The notes beneath the pieces are model-generated. The model worked only from the letters and a program-made list of their open reading frames with translations, was not told the DNA's origin and did no database searches. The position numbers and the translations under genes are program-made. From NCBI RefSeq assembly GCF_014646275.1, contig NZ_BMND01000002.1, positions 124,001 through 188,000 on the forward strand: a stretch of DNA of 64,000 bases. Direction: 5' to 3'. Source of the DNA: Streptomyces kronopolitis (GTDB taxonomy: Bacteria; Actinomycetota; Actinomycetes; Streptomycetales; Streptomycetaceae). This document shows, in pieces, positions 40,998 through 49,346 of the stretch. How positions within the stretch are numbered: the first letter of the stretch is position 1; each line of letters starts with the position of its first letter.

Positions 40998-41612
40998 ATG
41001 AACGGCGCACAGGGGGCCCCGACGGGCGCAGGCCCGGGCTCCGACCCCGATGTGACCCTGAAAGTCTTAGTCGCGGGCGGCTTCGGCGCGGGCAAGACGA
41101 CCCTGGTGGGCTCGGTCAGCGAAATCCACCCGCTGCGCACGGAGGAACGGCTCAGCGAGGCGGGCGAGATGGTGGACGACACCGGGGGAGTGGACCTCAA
41201 GGGCAGCACCACGGTGGCGATGGACTTCGGCCGCATCACCATCCGGCAGGGCCTGTCCCTCTACCTCTTCGGCACCCCGGGACAGGACCGCTTCTGGTTC
41301 CTGTGGGACGACCTGTCGGAGGGCGCGCTGGGCGCCGTGGTGCTGGCCGACACCCGGCGGCTGCAGGACTGCTTTCCCGCGGTCGACTACTTCGAGCGCC
41401 GCTCGATCCCGTTCCTGGTCGCCGTCAACTGCTTTGCCGAGTCGCACTCCTACGGCGCCGACGAGGTCTCCCGGGCGCTGGACCTGGACCGCGGCACCCC
41501 GGTGGTGCTCTGCGACGTGCGCGACCGCGACTCCGGCAAGGAAGTGCTGGTCCGGCTCGTCGAGCACGCGGGGCGGTGGCGCTCGGACCGGGTCCTGGAC
41601 CCGGTGGGGTGA
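40998..41612 (+). CDS. cvnD: Conservon-type small GTPase (CvnD-like)
   Basis: 204 residues; ATG 40998 has GGAGGAG 7 nt upstream. P-loop GGFGAGKTT (27-35), switch region TTVAMDFGRI, the DxxG-like FGTPGQDRFWFLWDDL, and VAVNCFA at the NKxD position. This is the actinobacterial MglA-like family found as the fourth gene of conservons (cvnABCD: sensor-kinase-like, Roadblock, DUF742, GTPase). Here no cvnA or cvnC is adjacent. A Roadblock gene lies 650 bp downstream beyond an oppositely oriented gene. It probably still signals through that Roadblock protein or others elsewhere. Confidence 0.9.
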   Translation: MNGAQGAPTGAGPGSDPDVTLKVLVAGGFGAGKTTLVGSVSEIHPLRTEERLSEAGEMVDDTGGVDLKGSTTVAMDFGRITIRQGLSLYLFGTPGQDRFWFLWDDLSEGALGAVVLADTRRLQDCFPAVDYFERRSIPFLVAVNCFAESHSYGADEVSRALDLDRGTPVVLCDVRDRDSGKEVLVRLVEHAGRWRSDRVLDPVG

Positions 41613-41622
41613 CGGCGGGAAG

Positions 41623-41659
41623 GGGGCGGGCCCGGCGCGGACCCCGGACGGCCCGCCCC
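41623..41659. terminator. Convergent hairpin terminator
   Basis: A 10-bp perfect stem GGGGCGGGCC / GGCCCGCCCC with a 17-nt loop, between convergent cvnD and the flavin/F420 oxidoreductase-like gene. Confidence 0.75.
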
Positions 41660-41669
41660 ATGCGCACCC

Positions 41670-42098
41670 TCAGCTCGCCAGTGCCGCCACCGCGACGACC
41701 TTGTCGATCCTGACCCGTACGACCAGCTCACCCGGCACGCCGTTGCGCGCCCCGTACTCCTCCGCACGGTCCTCGCCCATGTAGCGCGCCGCGATCCGCG
41801 TCGCCCAGTGGCGCACGTCCGCCGGCTCGCTGCTGGTCTCCGCCGTCCCGTGGACGACCGCGAAGGAGAACGGCGGCGTGTCGTCGTCGACGCACAGCGC
41901 CACCCGGCCGTCACGGGCGAGATTGCGGCCCTTGACCGTGTCCTCACCGGTGTTGAACACCAACTCCTCGCCGTCCATGAGGAACCACACCGGCGCGACG
42001 TGCGGGCTGCCGTCGGCCCGTACGGTCGCCAGCTTGCCGGTACGGGTCCCCTCGGAAAGGAACCTCTGCCACTCGTCCTTGGTCATCTTGTGTGCCAT
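41670..42098 (-). CDS. Pyridoxamine 5'-phosphate oxidase-like (PPOX class) F420/flavin-dependent protein
   Basis: 142 residues from ATG 42098. Split-barrel fold with the family pattern GTRTGKLATVRADGSPHVAPVWFLMDGEELVFNTGEDTVKGRNLARDGRVALCVDD. Members in actinomycetes usually bind F420 or FMN and reduce small molecules. The frame is open 58 codons upstream, but MAHKMTKDEWQRFL is the typical start, and GAGGATG supplies the ribosome site. It is inserted between cvnD and the Roadblock gene on the opposite strand. Confidence 0.85.
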   Translation of the reverse strand: MAHKMTKDEWQRFLSEGTRTGKLATVRADGSPHVAPVWFLMDGEELVFNTGEDTVKGRNLARDGRVALCVDDDTPPFSFAVVHGTAETSSEPADVRHWATRIAARYMGEDRAEEYGARNGVPGELVVRVRIDKVVAVAALAS

Positions 42099-42265
42099 GC
42101 GGACATCCTCATCCATGGGGCGCGGAGCGGCGCCGCGTGGCACGCCGGGCTGTGGGCCGCTTGCCGAGACGGCGGCGGTGGGACAGGCTGGCACAGCAGT
42201 TCGCGGACGGACCGCGGGCTGCCGTCCGGCCCGATGCGCGGCCAGGACACGGGGAGGAAGCGGCA

Positions 42266-42673
42266 ATGGCATTGAGCAGCGGACTCGACTGGCTGCTGGA
42301 CGACCTGACCAAGCGGGTGGAGAAGGTACGGCACGCGTTGGTGCTCTCCAACGACGGGCTGGTGACCGGGGCGAGCGAGCAACTGGCCCGGGAGGACGCC
42401 GAGCACCTCGCGGCCGTCGCGTCGGGACTGCACAGTCTCGCGAAGGGATCGGGGCTGCACTTCGGCATCGGCCGGGTGCGCCAGACGATGGTGGAGTTCG
42501 ACGACGGGGTGCTGTTCGTGACGGCGGCGGGGGACGGCAGCGCGCTGTGCGTGCTGGCGGGCGCCGAGGCCGACATGGGCCAGATCGCCTACGAAATGAC
42601 GCTGCTGGTCAATCGCGTCGGGGAGCATCTGGGGGTCGCGGTCCGCCGGCCGGAGAGTTATCCACAGATCTGA
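42266..42673 (+). CDS. cvnB: Roadblock/LC7-domain protein (CvnB-like)
   Basis: 135 residues, ATG 42266 with GGGGAGGAAG upstream. Roadblock fold: LDWLLDDLTKRVEKVRHALVLSNDGLVTGASEQLAREDAEHLAAVASGLHSLAKG, then GVLFVTAAGDGSALCVLAGAEADMGQIAYEM. In conservons this protein partners the CvnD GTPase and a sensor-kinase-like CvnA. It lies in the same orientation as cvnD, with only the PPOX gene between. A separate promoter is likely. Confidence 0.9.
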   Translation: MALSSGLDWLLDDLTKRVEKVRHALVLSNDGLVTGASEQLAREDAEHLAAVASGLHSLAKGSGLHFGIGRVRQTMVEFDDGVLFVTAAGDGSALCVLAGAEADMGQIAYEMTLLVNRVGEHLGVAVRRPESYPQI

Positions 42674-42753
42674 GGCGGGCATTGACCGGCTGTCATCGCC
42701 TGCGGCTATGGTCGTCACTGTCAGTGATCGACCGAGTGGCCGGGGGAAACGGC

Positions 42754-43653
42754 ATGACAGTGATGTGCGACGGGCAGCAGACGCTCACGACGGGCCGAGC
42801 CGCCCGTGAACTGGAGCTGCGCACCGGCGAGTTCGAACTCGCCGTCCAGCTCGGAGAAGTGCGGACGGTCCCGGCCGGGAGCGAGCACCGGCCGGCGGGG
42901 ACCGGATCGCCGGGCCGGCACCACCGGGTCCCGGCGGAGGAGATCGCCCGGCTACAGGCCGAACCGGGCTTTCCCGAAGCCCTCCGCGAACGGATCCGCG
43001 CGGTCAGCACGACTGAGGCCGCCGCGCTGATGGGCGTCGGGCCCGGCCGGGTGGTGCGCCTGACCCGGGCCGGCTGCCTCGGCCCCGTCCGGTTCTATGT
43101 GAACCGCTTCGGCGCGGTGGTCTGGCTGTACCTCGCCTCCGAGGTCACCCGCCTCGCCGAGCGGGAACCCGAACTCATGCGGGGCAACACCCCCGCGGCG
43201 ATGCGGGTGATGCTCGACAGCGGACAGGACTGGCGGGCCCGCCAGTGGCGCAGCCGGCGCGTCGCCCAGCTCATGGGACAGACCGACGACCCCTGGGAAT
43301 CGGCCGCCGTGATCGCCGCGGTACTCCCGCCGGAAGAACTGGCCTCGGTGGCCGAGGACCCGCTGGAGCGGTCCCTGCTGCGCCGGCTCCGGCCCACATT
43401 GGCCTCCGTCATCACGGTGACCCCGGCCGCCCGCGAGTCCTTTGAACGGGTGGTGACGGCCGAGGAGTTCGACGAGGTGCTGTGGTACCGCGTCAACCTC
43501 TCCCGAAGCCTGGAGCGCGCCCGCCGGAACGACCCGGGGCGGCTGCGGACACCGGCCGCCACGGCCTCCGCGGCCCGCTCGGGTCAGCCGCCCAGCTTTC
43601 TGAACAGCCCTTCCTGGACGACCGAGACCAGCAGCCTGCCCTCCCGGTCGTAG
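42754..43653 (+). CDS. Uncharacterised Streptomyces protein (DUF6397-like) with excisionase-like DNA-binding motifs
   Basis: 299 residues, starting MTVMCDGQQTLTTGRAARELELRTGEFELAVQLGEV. Two similar segments, TTGRAARELELRTGEFELAVQLG (about 10-32) and STTEAAALMGVGPGRVVRLTRAGCL (about 88-112), look like MerR/excisionase-type helix-turn-helices. The rest is helical and basic (RARQWRSRRVAQLMGQ). I take it to be a family known only as a DUF next to thioesterase II genes in Streptomyces. A DNA-binding role is plausible. The last 70 bp overlap the end of tesB on the other strand. Confidence 0.7.
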   Translation: MTVMCDGQQTLTTGRAARELELRTGEFELAVQLGEVRTVPAGSEHRPAGTGSPGRHHRVPAEEIARLQAEPGFPEALRERIRAVSTTEAAALMGVGPGRVVRLTRAGCLGPVRFYVNRFGAVVWLYLASEVTRLAEREPELMRGNTPAAMRVMLDSGQDWRARQWRSRRVAQLMGQTDDPWESAAVIAAVLPPEELASVAEDPLERSLLRRLRPTLASVITVTPAARESFERVVTAEEFDEVLWYRVNLSRSLERARRNDPGRLRTPAATASAARSGQPPSFLNSPSWTTETSSLPSRS

Positions 43654-44453
43654 ATCCTTCCCCGGGCCAGGCCGCGCCCGCCGGTGGCGATCGGCGACTC
43701 CTGGTCGTAGAGGAACCACTCGTCGGCGCGGAACGGCCGGTGGAACCACATCGCATGATCGAGCGAGGCCATGTCGAACCCGCGCGGTCCCCAGAGCGGC
43801 TCGATCGGGATGCGGACCGCGTCCAGCAGCGTCATATCGCTGGCGTAGGTCAGCGCGCAGGTGTGCACCAGCGGATCGTCGCCCAGCGGCCCGACCGCGC
43901 GCATCCACACCGCGCTGCGCGGCTCGGCACCCTCGATCTCGTCCGGGGTCCACCGCAGCCGGTCGACATACCGGATCTCGAACGGCATCCGGCGCGCCAT
44001 CCGCTCCAGGGATTGGGGCAGTTCACGCAGATAGTCGCGGACCTCTTCCGCGAGCGTAGGCAGCTCCTCCGGGTCGGGCACCGCCCGGCGCAACGGCAAC
44101 TGATGATCGAAGCCGGGCTCCGGCTTGTGAAAGGAGGCGGTCAGATTGAAGATCGTGCGTCCCTGCTGGACGGCGACGACCCGGCGGGTGGTGAAGGACC
44201 GCCCGTCGCGCACCCGCTCGACCTGGTACACGATCGGCAGCCCGGGCCGGCCCGGCCGCAGAAAGTACGCATGGAGCGAGTGGACCGGGCGGTCACCTTC
44301 CGTGGTCCGCCCGGCAGCCACCAGCGCCTGTCCCGCGACCTGCCCGCCGAAGACCCGCTGCAGCGATTCCTGCGGGCTGCGGCCGCGGAAGATGTTCACC
44401 TCGATCTGTTCGAGATCCAGCAGATCGACCAGCCTGTCGGCGGGATTGCTCAT
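43584..44453 (-). CDS. tesB: Acyl-CoA thioesterase II
   Basis: 289 residues from ATG 44453. Double-hotdog thioesterase: RVFGGQVAGQALVAAGRTT and VHSLHAYFLRPGRPGLPIVYQVERVRDGRSFTTRRVVAVQQG in the first hotdog. The second carries FDMASLDHAMWFHRPFRADEWFLYDQESPIATGGRGLARGRIYDREGRLLVSVVQEGL. The Asp of SLDHAMWFH and the Gln/Thr pair (VVQEGL, LTYASDMTLLD) are the known active-site elements. It hydrolyses medium- and long-chain acyl-CoA in the cytoplasm. It lies 52 bp downstream of the helicase gene on the same strand, so possibly co-transcribed. Confidence 0.95.
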   Translation of the reverse strand: MSNPADRLVDLLDLEQIEVNIFRGRSPQESLQRVFGGQVAGQALVAAGRTTEGDRPVHSLHAYFLRPGRPGLPIVYQVERVRDGRSFTTRRVVAVQQGRTIFNLTASFHKPEPGFDHQLPLRRAVPDPEELPTLAEEVRDYLRELPQSLERMARRMPFEIRYVDRLRWTPDEIEGAEPRSAVWMRAVGPLGDDPLVHTCALTYASDMTLLDAVRIPIEPLWGPRGFDMASLDHAMWFHRPFRADEWFLYDQESPIATGGRGLARGRIYDREGRLLVSVVQEGLFRKLGG

Positions 44454-44505
44454 GACCGGTGGCCCTCCGTCGCATCCTCCGGCGGCCTCGGACGAAGCCG
44501 TCGCC

Positions 44506-47019
44506 TCACATCTGACCCACATCCGTGACCCGCACCACCGCGCGACCCTCCTCGTCGGAGGCGGCCAGGTCCACCTCCGCGGAGATACCCCAGTCGTGAT
44601 CACCGTTCGGGTCCGCGAAAGTCTGCCGTACCTTCCACAGCCCGTGCTCGGCATCCTCCTCGATCTGCAGGAGCTTGGGGCCACGCGCGTCCGGCCCGGT
44701 GCCCAGATCCTCGTATTCATCCCAGTAGGCGTCCATCGCCTCGCCCCAGGCGTCCGCGTCCCAGCCGGACTCGGCATCCATCTCGCCGAGCTCCTCGACC
44801 TTGTCCAGCGCCGCCAGCTCCACCCGCCGGAACATCGCATTGCGCACCAGCACCCGGAACGCCCGCGCGTTCGCCGTGACCGGCCGGACCTGATCGGCCC
44901 GCTCCGCGGCCTGCTCCGCCGTCTCCACCTCCGGGTTGGCGAGCTGCTCCCACTCGTCCAGCAGGCTGGAGTCGACCTGCCGCACCATCTCGCCCAGCCA
45001 GGCGATGATGTCCTCGAAGTCCTCGGACTTCAGATCGTCCGGCACGGTGTGGTCCAGCGCCTTGAAGGCACTCGCCAGGTAGCGCAGCACGATGCCCTCG
45101 GTGCGCGCCAGCTCGTAGAAGGACGTGAACTCCGTGAAGGTCATGGCGCGCTCGTACATATCGCGGATGACCGACTTCGGCGACAGCGGGTGGTCGCCGA
45201 CCCACGGGTGGCTCTTGCGGTAGAGGCCGTAGGCGTGGAAGAGCAACTCCTCCAGAGGCTTGGGGTACTCCACGTCCATGAGCCGTTCCATGCGGTCCTC
45301 GTACTCGACCCCATCGGCCTTCATCTGGGCGACCGCCTCGCCGCGGGCCTTGTTCTGCTGCGCGGCCAGGATCTGCCGCGGATCGTCCAGCGTGGACTCC
45401 ACGACCGAGACCATGTCCAGCGCGTAGGACGGCGACTCGGGGTCGAGCAGGTCGAACGCGGCGAGTGCGAAGGTCGACAGCGGCTGGTTCAGCGCGAAGT
45501 CCTGCTGGAGGTCCACGGTCAGCCGGACGATCCGGCCCTCCGCGTCCGGCTCCGCCAGTCGCTCCACGATTCCGCCGTCCAGCAGCGAGCGGTAGATCGC
45601 GATGGCCCGCCGGATGTGCCGGAGCTGGTTCCGGCGCGGCTCGTGGTTGTCCTCCAGCAGCTTGCGCATCGCGTCGAACGCATTGCCCGGCCGCGCGATC
45701 ACCGACAGCAGCATCGCGTGCGTCACCCGGAAGCGCGAGGTCAGCGGCTCCGGGTCGGAAGCGATCAGCTTCTCGAAGGTGTTCTCACCCCAGTTGACGA
45801 AGCCCTCCGGCGCCTTCTTGCGCACCACCTTCCGGCGCTTCTTGGGGTCGTCGCCCGCCTTGGCCAGCGCCTTCTCGTTCTCCACGACATGCTCGGGAGC
45901 CTGCGCGACCACGAAGCCCGCGGTGTCGAAGCCGGCCCGCCCGGCGCGGCCCGCGATCTGGTGGAACTCCCGCGCCCGCAGCGTCCGCACCCGCGATCCG
46001 TCGTACTTCGTCAGCGCTGTGAACAACACCGTGCGGATGGGGACGTTGACGCCCACACCGAGGGTGTCGGTACCGCAGATGACCTTCAGCAGGCCCGCCT
46101 GGGCCAGCTTCTCGACGAGCCGGCGGTACTTCGGCAGCATGCCCGCATGGTGCACGCCGATGCCATGGCGGACGTACCGGGAGAGGTTCCGGCCGAACTT
46201 CGTGGTGAACCGGAAGTTCCCGATGAGCTGCGCGATCTCGTCCTTCTCGGCCCGCGTGCACATATTGATGCTCATCAGGGCCTGCGCCCGCTCCACGGCG
46301 GCGGCCTGGGTGAAGTGCACGATATAGACGGGGGACTGGCGGGTCTCCAGCAGCTCGGTGAGCGTCTCCGTCATCGCCGTCGTGCGGTACTCGTACGACA
46401 GCGGCACCGGCCGCGTCGCCGAGCGCACCAACGACGTCGGCTTCCCCGTGCGCCGGGTCAGATCCTCTTCGAAGCGCGACATGTCGCCGAGCGTCGCCGA
46501 CATCAGAATGAACTGGGCCTGCGGCAGCTCCAGCAGCGGAATCTGCCAGGCCCAGCCGCGGTCCTGCTCGGCATAGAAATGGAACTCGTCCATCACGACC
46601 TGGCCGATGTCCGCGTCCTTGCCGTCCCGCAGCGCTATCGAGGCGAGCACCTCGGCGGTGCAGCAGATGACCGGGGCATCCGCGTTGACCGACGCATCGC
46701 CGGTGAGCATGCCGACGTTCTCGGTGCCGAACATCTTGCAGAGGTCGAAGAACTTCTCCGAGACCAGTGCCTTGATGGGCGCGGTGTAGAAGGTGACCTG
46801 ATCGTTTGCGAGGGCGGTGAAGTGCGCACCGGCCGCCACCAGGCTCTTCCCGGAGCCGGTGGGGGTGGACAGGATGACGTTCGCCCCCGAGACCACCTCG
46901 ATCAGCGCCTCCTCCTGGGCAGGATAGAGCGAGATGCCCTGCTGCTCGGCCCAGCCCGAAAAGGCTTCGAAGAGGGCATCGGGGTCGGCGTCGTTCGGCA
47001 GATGATCGATGAGGGTCAC
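44506..47019 (-). CDS. Ski2-like DEAD/DEAH-box RNA helicase with DUF3516 C-terminus
   Basis: 837 residues. Motif I is STPTGSGKS (51-59), motif II MDEFHF, motif III MSATL, motif V TDTLGVGVNVP and motif VI HQIAGRAGRAGFDT. The C-terminal 350 residues form the DUF3516 extension (HPWVGDHPLSPKSVIRDMYERAMTFTEFTSFYELARTEGIVLRYLASAFKAL). Such helicases are conserved in actinobacteria and thought to unwind structured RNA or act in RNA decay. Head of a possible two-gene unit with tesB. The start has a normal context, and no upstream ORF is apparent. Confidence 0.93.
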   Translation of the reverse strand: MTLIDHLPNDADPDALFEAFSGWAEQQGISLYPAQEEALIEVVSGANVILSTPTGSGKSLVAAGAHFTALANDQVTFYTAPIKALVSEKFFDLCKMFGTENVGMLTGDASVNADAPVICCTAEVLASIALRDGKDADIGQVVMDEFHFYAEQDRGWAWQIPLLELPQAQFILMSATLGDMSRFEEDLTRRTGKPTSLVRSATRPVPLSYEYRTTAMTETLTELLETRQSPVYIVHFTQAAAVERAQALMSINMCTRAEKDEIAQLIGNFRFTTKFGRNLSRYVRHGIGVHHAGMLPKYRRLVEKLAQAGLLKVICGTDTLGVGVNVPIRTVLFTALTKYDGSRVRTLRAREFHQIAGRAGRAGFDTAGFVVAQAPEHVVENEKALAKAGDDPKKRRKVVRKKAPEGFVNWGENTFEKLIASDPEPLTSRFRVTHAMLLSVIARPGNAFDAMRKLLEDNHEPRRNQLRHIRRAIAIYRSLLDGGIVERLAEPDAEGRIVRLTVDLQQDFALNQPLSTFALAAFDLLDPESPSYALDMVSVVESTLDDPRQILAAQQNKARGEAVAQMKADGVEYEDRMERLMDVEYPKPLEELLFHAYGLYRKSHPWVGDHPLSPKSVIRDMYERAMTFTEFTSFYELARTEGIVLRYLASAFKALDHTVPDDLKSEDFEDIIAWLGEMVRQVDSSLLDEWEQLANPEVETAEQAAERADQVRPVTANARAFRVLVRNAMFRRVELAALDKVEELGEMDAESGWDADAWGEAMDAYWDEYEDLGTGPDARGPKLLQIEEDAEHGLWKVRQTFADPNGDHDWGISAEVDLAASDEEGRAVVRVTDVGQM

Positions 47020-47381
47020 GCCCCCATACTGCCTGCCTTCGGCCCGGATCAGGGAACCGGCGGCTCACCGGAAGATCAACTCAAGCTGCTCGCCCCCACA
47101 AGCCGACCGTCCCACCGACCCCGCCACCTCACGACTCGGGCCCCACCACCGCCCTGGCGCCCGACCGCAGCGACGCTGAGCAGCACACATGTCCACCCTT
47201 GCGGCTCGGGCCATGGGGCGGTGCGAGGGGATGGCATCGCTTTCCGTGGCGGGGTGCGTACGGATCGTTGGCGACCGGGGTTGTCAGCTGCGGCGCCGCC
47301 GGTCGGCACGTGGTGGAGATCACGCACGGTAGGCGAGGGGGAGGGGTGGCGAGGGCATCCGCCTTGATCATCGGGGTGCGC

Positions 47382-47655
47382 GATCAATGTCCGGCCTGAT
47401 GCGTGCCCGGCTGATCAATGCCTGGCCTGAGCGGCTTCGGGCCTGAGCGGCGTCGGGATTGAGCGACGGCAGGCTTGAGCGGCGTCGGGCTGAGTGACGT
47501 CGGGTATGAGCGGTGACGACTTGATCAACGTCCGGCCTGAGTGGCGCGGAGCTGAGCGATGTCGGGCATAGGCATGCCGGCCCGATGAACCTTGGCTCTG
47601 AGCGGCGCTGACCTTATCGGTGCCTGCCCTGATGGACGTCGGCGGCCGTGGTCGA
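47382..47655 (+). repeat. Degenerate tandem array with about 16-nt period
   Basis: About 16-17 imperfect units near the consensus TGAGCGGCGTCGGGC, each starting TGA. Examples are TGAGCGGCTTCGGGCC, TGAGCGGCGTCGGGA, TGAGTGACGTCGGGTA and TGATCAACGTCCGGCC. Periods are 15-16 nt. There is no spacer structure, so it is not CRISPR. Confidence 0.7.
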
Positions 47656-47693
47656 AGTCCGGGGCGGTTGTCCTCCGGCGCGGTCGACTATCG

Positions 47694-47749
47694 CGGCAGG
47701 CGGCAGGCGGCAGGCGGCAGGCGGCAGGCGGCAGGCGGCAGGCGGCAGG
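47694..47749 (+). repeat. Perfect heptanucleotide microsatellite (CGGCAGG)x8
   Basis: Eight exact head-to-tail copies of CGGCAGG, 56 bp in all. It is intergenic, so length change would not shift a frame, but the array should be prone to slippage. Confidence 0.95.
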
Positions 47750-47825
47750 CCACCGGTGATGGCTGACGGCTGAGGGCTGCCGCTGACGGGTGACGGGCTG
47801 CCGGGAGTGGGTGGTGGGAAGCGGG

Positions 47826-48120
47826 CGGTGGGTGGTGGAGGAGGGGGTGGGGAGGGGGAGGGGGAGGGGCCCCGGGTTTCGTCGGGCGAGTTGGGCTTTG
47901 GTGAGGCGGTGCCGGCAGCTTGGCGGTTGATCGAGTCATCTGCCGAGGCTGCTCCCCATCAAGCCCAGCCTCGCCCACCCCCCACACCCACCCCCACCCC
48001 CAACCCCATCTCCACCCCCACCCCCAGCTCCACGCCCGCCTCACCCCACGCCTGCCTCACCCCACCAGCACGCCTGCCCCACTACCCAAGCCCCGCCCCA
48101 CGCCTACCCCAGCCCCTCGG
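47826..48120 (+). other. G-rich block followed by C-rich block
   Basis: At 47826-47870 the plus strand is nearly pure G with A/T spacers (runs of 4-5 G). From about 47975 to 48120 it is C-rich with short A/T interruptions (CCCCCACCCCCA type). The two blocks can pair or form G-quadruplex and i-motif structures. No gene is seen. Confidence 0.6.
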
Positions 48121-48316
48121 CCGAACTTTGCCCCGACGACACGCTCTCTGGTGCCCCGTCAGCCTGTGGCTTGTGGGGTTACCCCGGACCGGGGGCGAGA
48201 TCATCTGACGCTACGCTGAGTGGCCGAACGGGTGTCAGAGGCGCAGCTCAGCGGCGTGCGAGGCACATGGTGCGTGCGGGAGAAGACGCGCAAGAGAACA
48301 GAGGGTGGGAGCAATC

Positions 48317-49108
48317 ATGATGGGACCGGCGCACTCGCTGTCCGGGGCTGCGGCCTGGCTGGGGGTGGGTGCCGGGGCCGCTGCCGCCGGATATCCGATG
48401 CCTTGGCCGGTGCTCGTCTGCGGAGCCCTGATCTGTGCCGGAGCGGCGCTGGCACCGGACCTTGACCACAAGTCCGCGACCATCTCGCGGGCGTTCGGTC
48501 CACTCTCGCGGATTCTGTGCGAGGTGGTCGACGCCCTCTCGCACGCGGTCTACAAGGCGACCAAGATGCGCGGTGACTCGAACCGCAACGGTGGGCACCG
48601 CACGCTGACCCACACCTGGTTGTGGGCCGTGCTGGTCGGTGGCGGGATGTCGCTGCTGGCGATGAAGGGTGGCCACTGGGCGGTGCTCGGCATCCTCTTC
48701 GTCCATATGGTGCTGGCCATCGAAGGGTTGCTGTGGCGGGCGGCGCGGGTCTCCAGCGATGTGCTGGTGTGGCTGTTGGGCGCTGCCGCGGCCTGGATCC
48801 TGGGCGGCATACTCGATCAGCCGGGCAACGGCGCGAGTTGGCTGTTCGCCGAGCCGGGGCAGCAGTACCTCTGGCTGGGGCTGCCGGTCGTCCTGGGGGC
48901 GCTGGTCCATGACATCGGTGACGCGCTGACGGTCTCAGGCTGCCCTGTTCTGTGGCCCATCCCGATAGGCCGCAAGCGCTGGTTCCCCGTCGGCCCGCCC
49001 CAGGCCATGCGCTTCAAGGCCGGCAGCTGGGTGGAGCTGAAGGTGCTGATGCCGGCGTTCATGCTGCTGGGAGGCATCGGCGGCCTGGGCGCCCTCGGCT
49101 ACATCTGA
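48317..49108 (+). CDS. YdjM-like membrane-bound metal-dependent hydrolase
   Basis: 263 residues from ATG 48317 (GGGTGGGAG upstream; ATG 48320 is also possible). DUF457/YdjM family: MMGPAHSLSGAAAWLG with an early His, LAPDLDHKSATISRAFGPLSR, HRTLTHTWLWAVLVGGG and LVHDIGDALTVSGCPVLWPI supply the conserved His/Asp residues. Six or so hydrophobic segments place it in the membrane. In E. coli YdjM is SOS-regulated. Members are thought to be phospholipase- or nuclease-like metal enzymes, but the substrate is unknown. The gene sits alone between two repeat-rich spacers. Confidence 0.88.
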   Translation: MMGPAHSLSGAAAWLGVGAGAAAAGYPMPWPVLVCGALICAGAALAPDLDHKSATISRAFGPLSRILCEVVDALSHAVYKATKMRGDSNRNGGHRTLTHTWLWAVLVGGGMSLLAMKGGHWAVLGILFVHMVLAIEGLLWRAARVSSDVLVWLLGAAAAWILGGILDQPGNGASWLFAEPGQQYLWLGLPVVLGALVHDIGDALTVSGCPVLWPIPIGRKRWFPVGPPQAMRFKAGSWVELKVLMPAFMLLGGIGGLGALGYI

Positions 49109-49167
49109 CGGAGCCCGGGGGCGGGGAGGGGGCCGATTCGCCCCCAACCCTCCATCCCCAGCCCCCC

Positions 49168-49290
49168 AAGCCACCGGCCCGGCAACCGGCGCCCCAAGCC
49201 CCAACCTCCAGGCCACCGACCCAGGAACCGGCGCCCCGCGCCTCACCTCCAAGCCACCAGCCCAGGAACCGGGCCCCCGCAAGCCCCAAG
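49168..49290 (+). repeat. Three imperfect 41-42-nt tandem repeats
   Basis: Units start at 49168, 49210 and 49251 with the shared core GCCACCGRCCCRGSAACCGG. They fill most of the 238-bp gap between the YdjM-like gene and the ABC exporter gene, which converge. The stretch is C-rich on the plus strand, like 47975-48120. Confidence 0.75.
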
Positions 49291-49346
49291 CCCCACCCCC
49301 ACCCCACCGGGCAGGAAACCGCACCCCCCTCCCCACCCCCACCCCC

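Larger units (their letters stand above)
47020..48316. other. 1.3-kb non-coding, repeat-rich region
   Basis: No protein-like frame with a ribosome site is visible. From 47020 to about 47380 the sequence is ordinary divergent spacer. It is followed by a 16-nt-period degenerate array, a heptanucleotide array, a G-rich block and a C-rich block (listed separately). Base composition and strand asymmetry differ sharply from the flanking genes. Confidence 0.6.

Noticed and set aside
47382..47749. Possible CRISPR array
   Set aside because: Units are contiguous and short, without unique spacers, and no cas genes are nearby.
47807..48208. Small open frame in the G/C-rich blocks
   Set aside because: It is pure low complexity (Gly and Pro/Thr runs) with no ribosome site.
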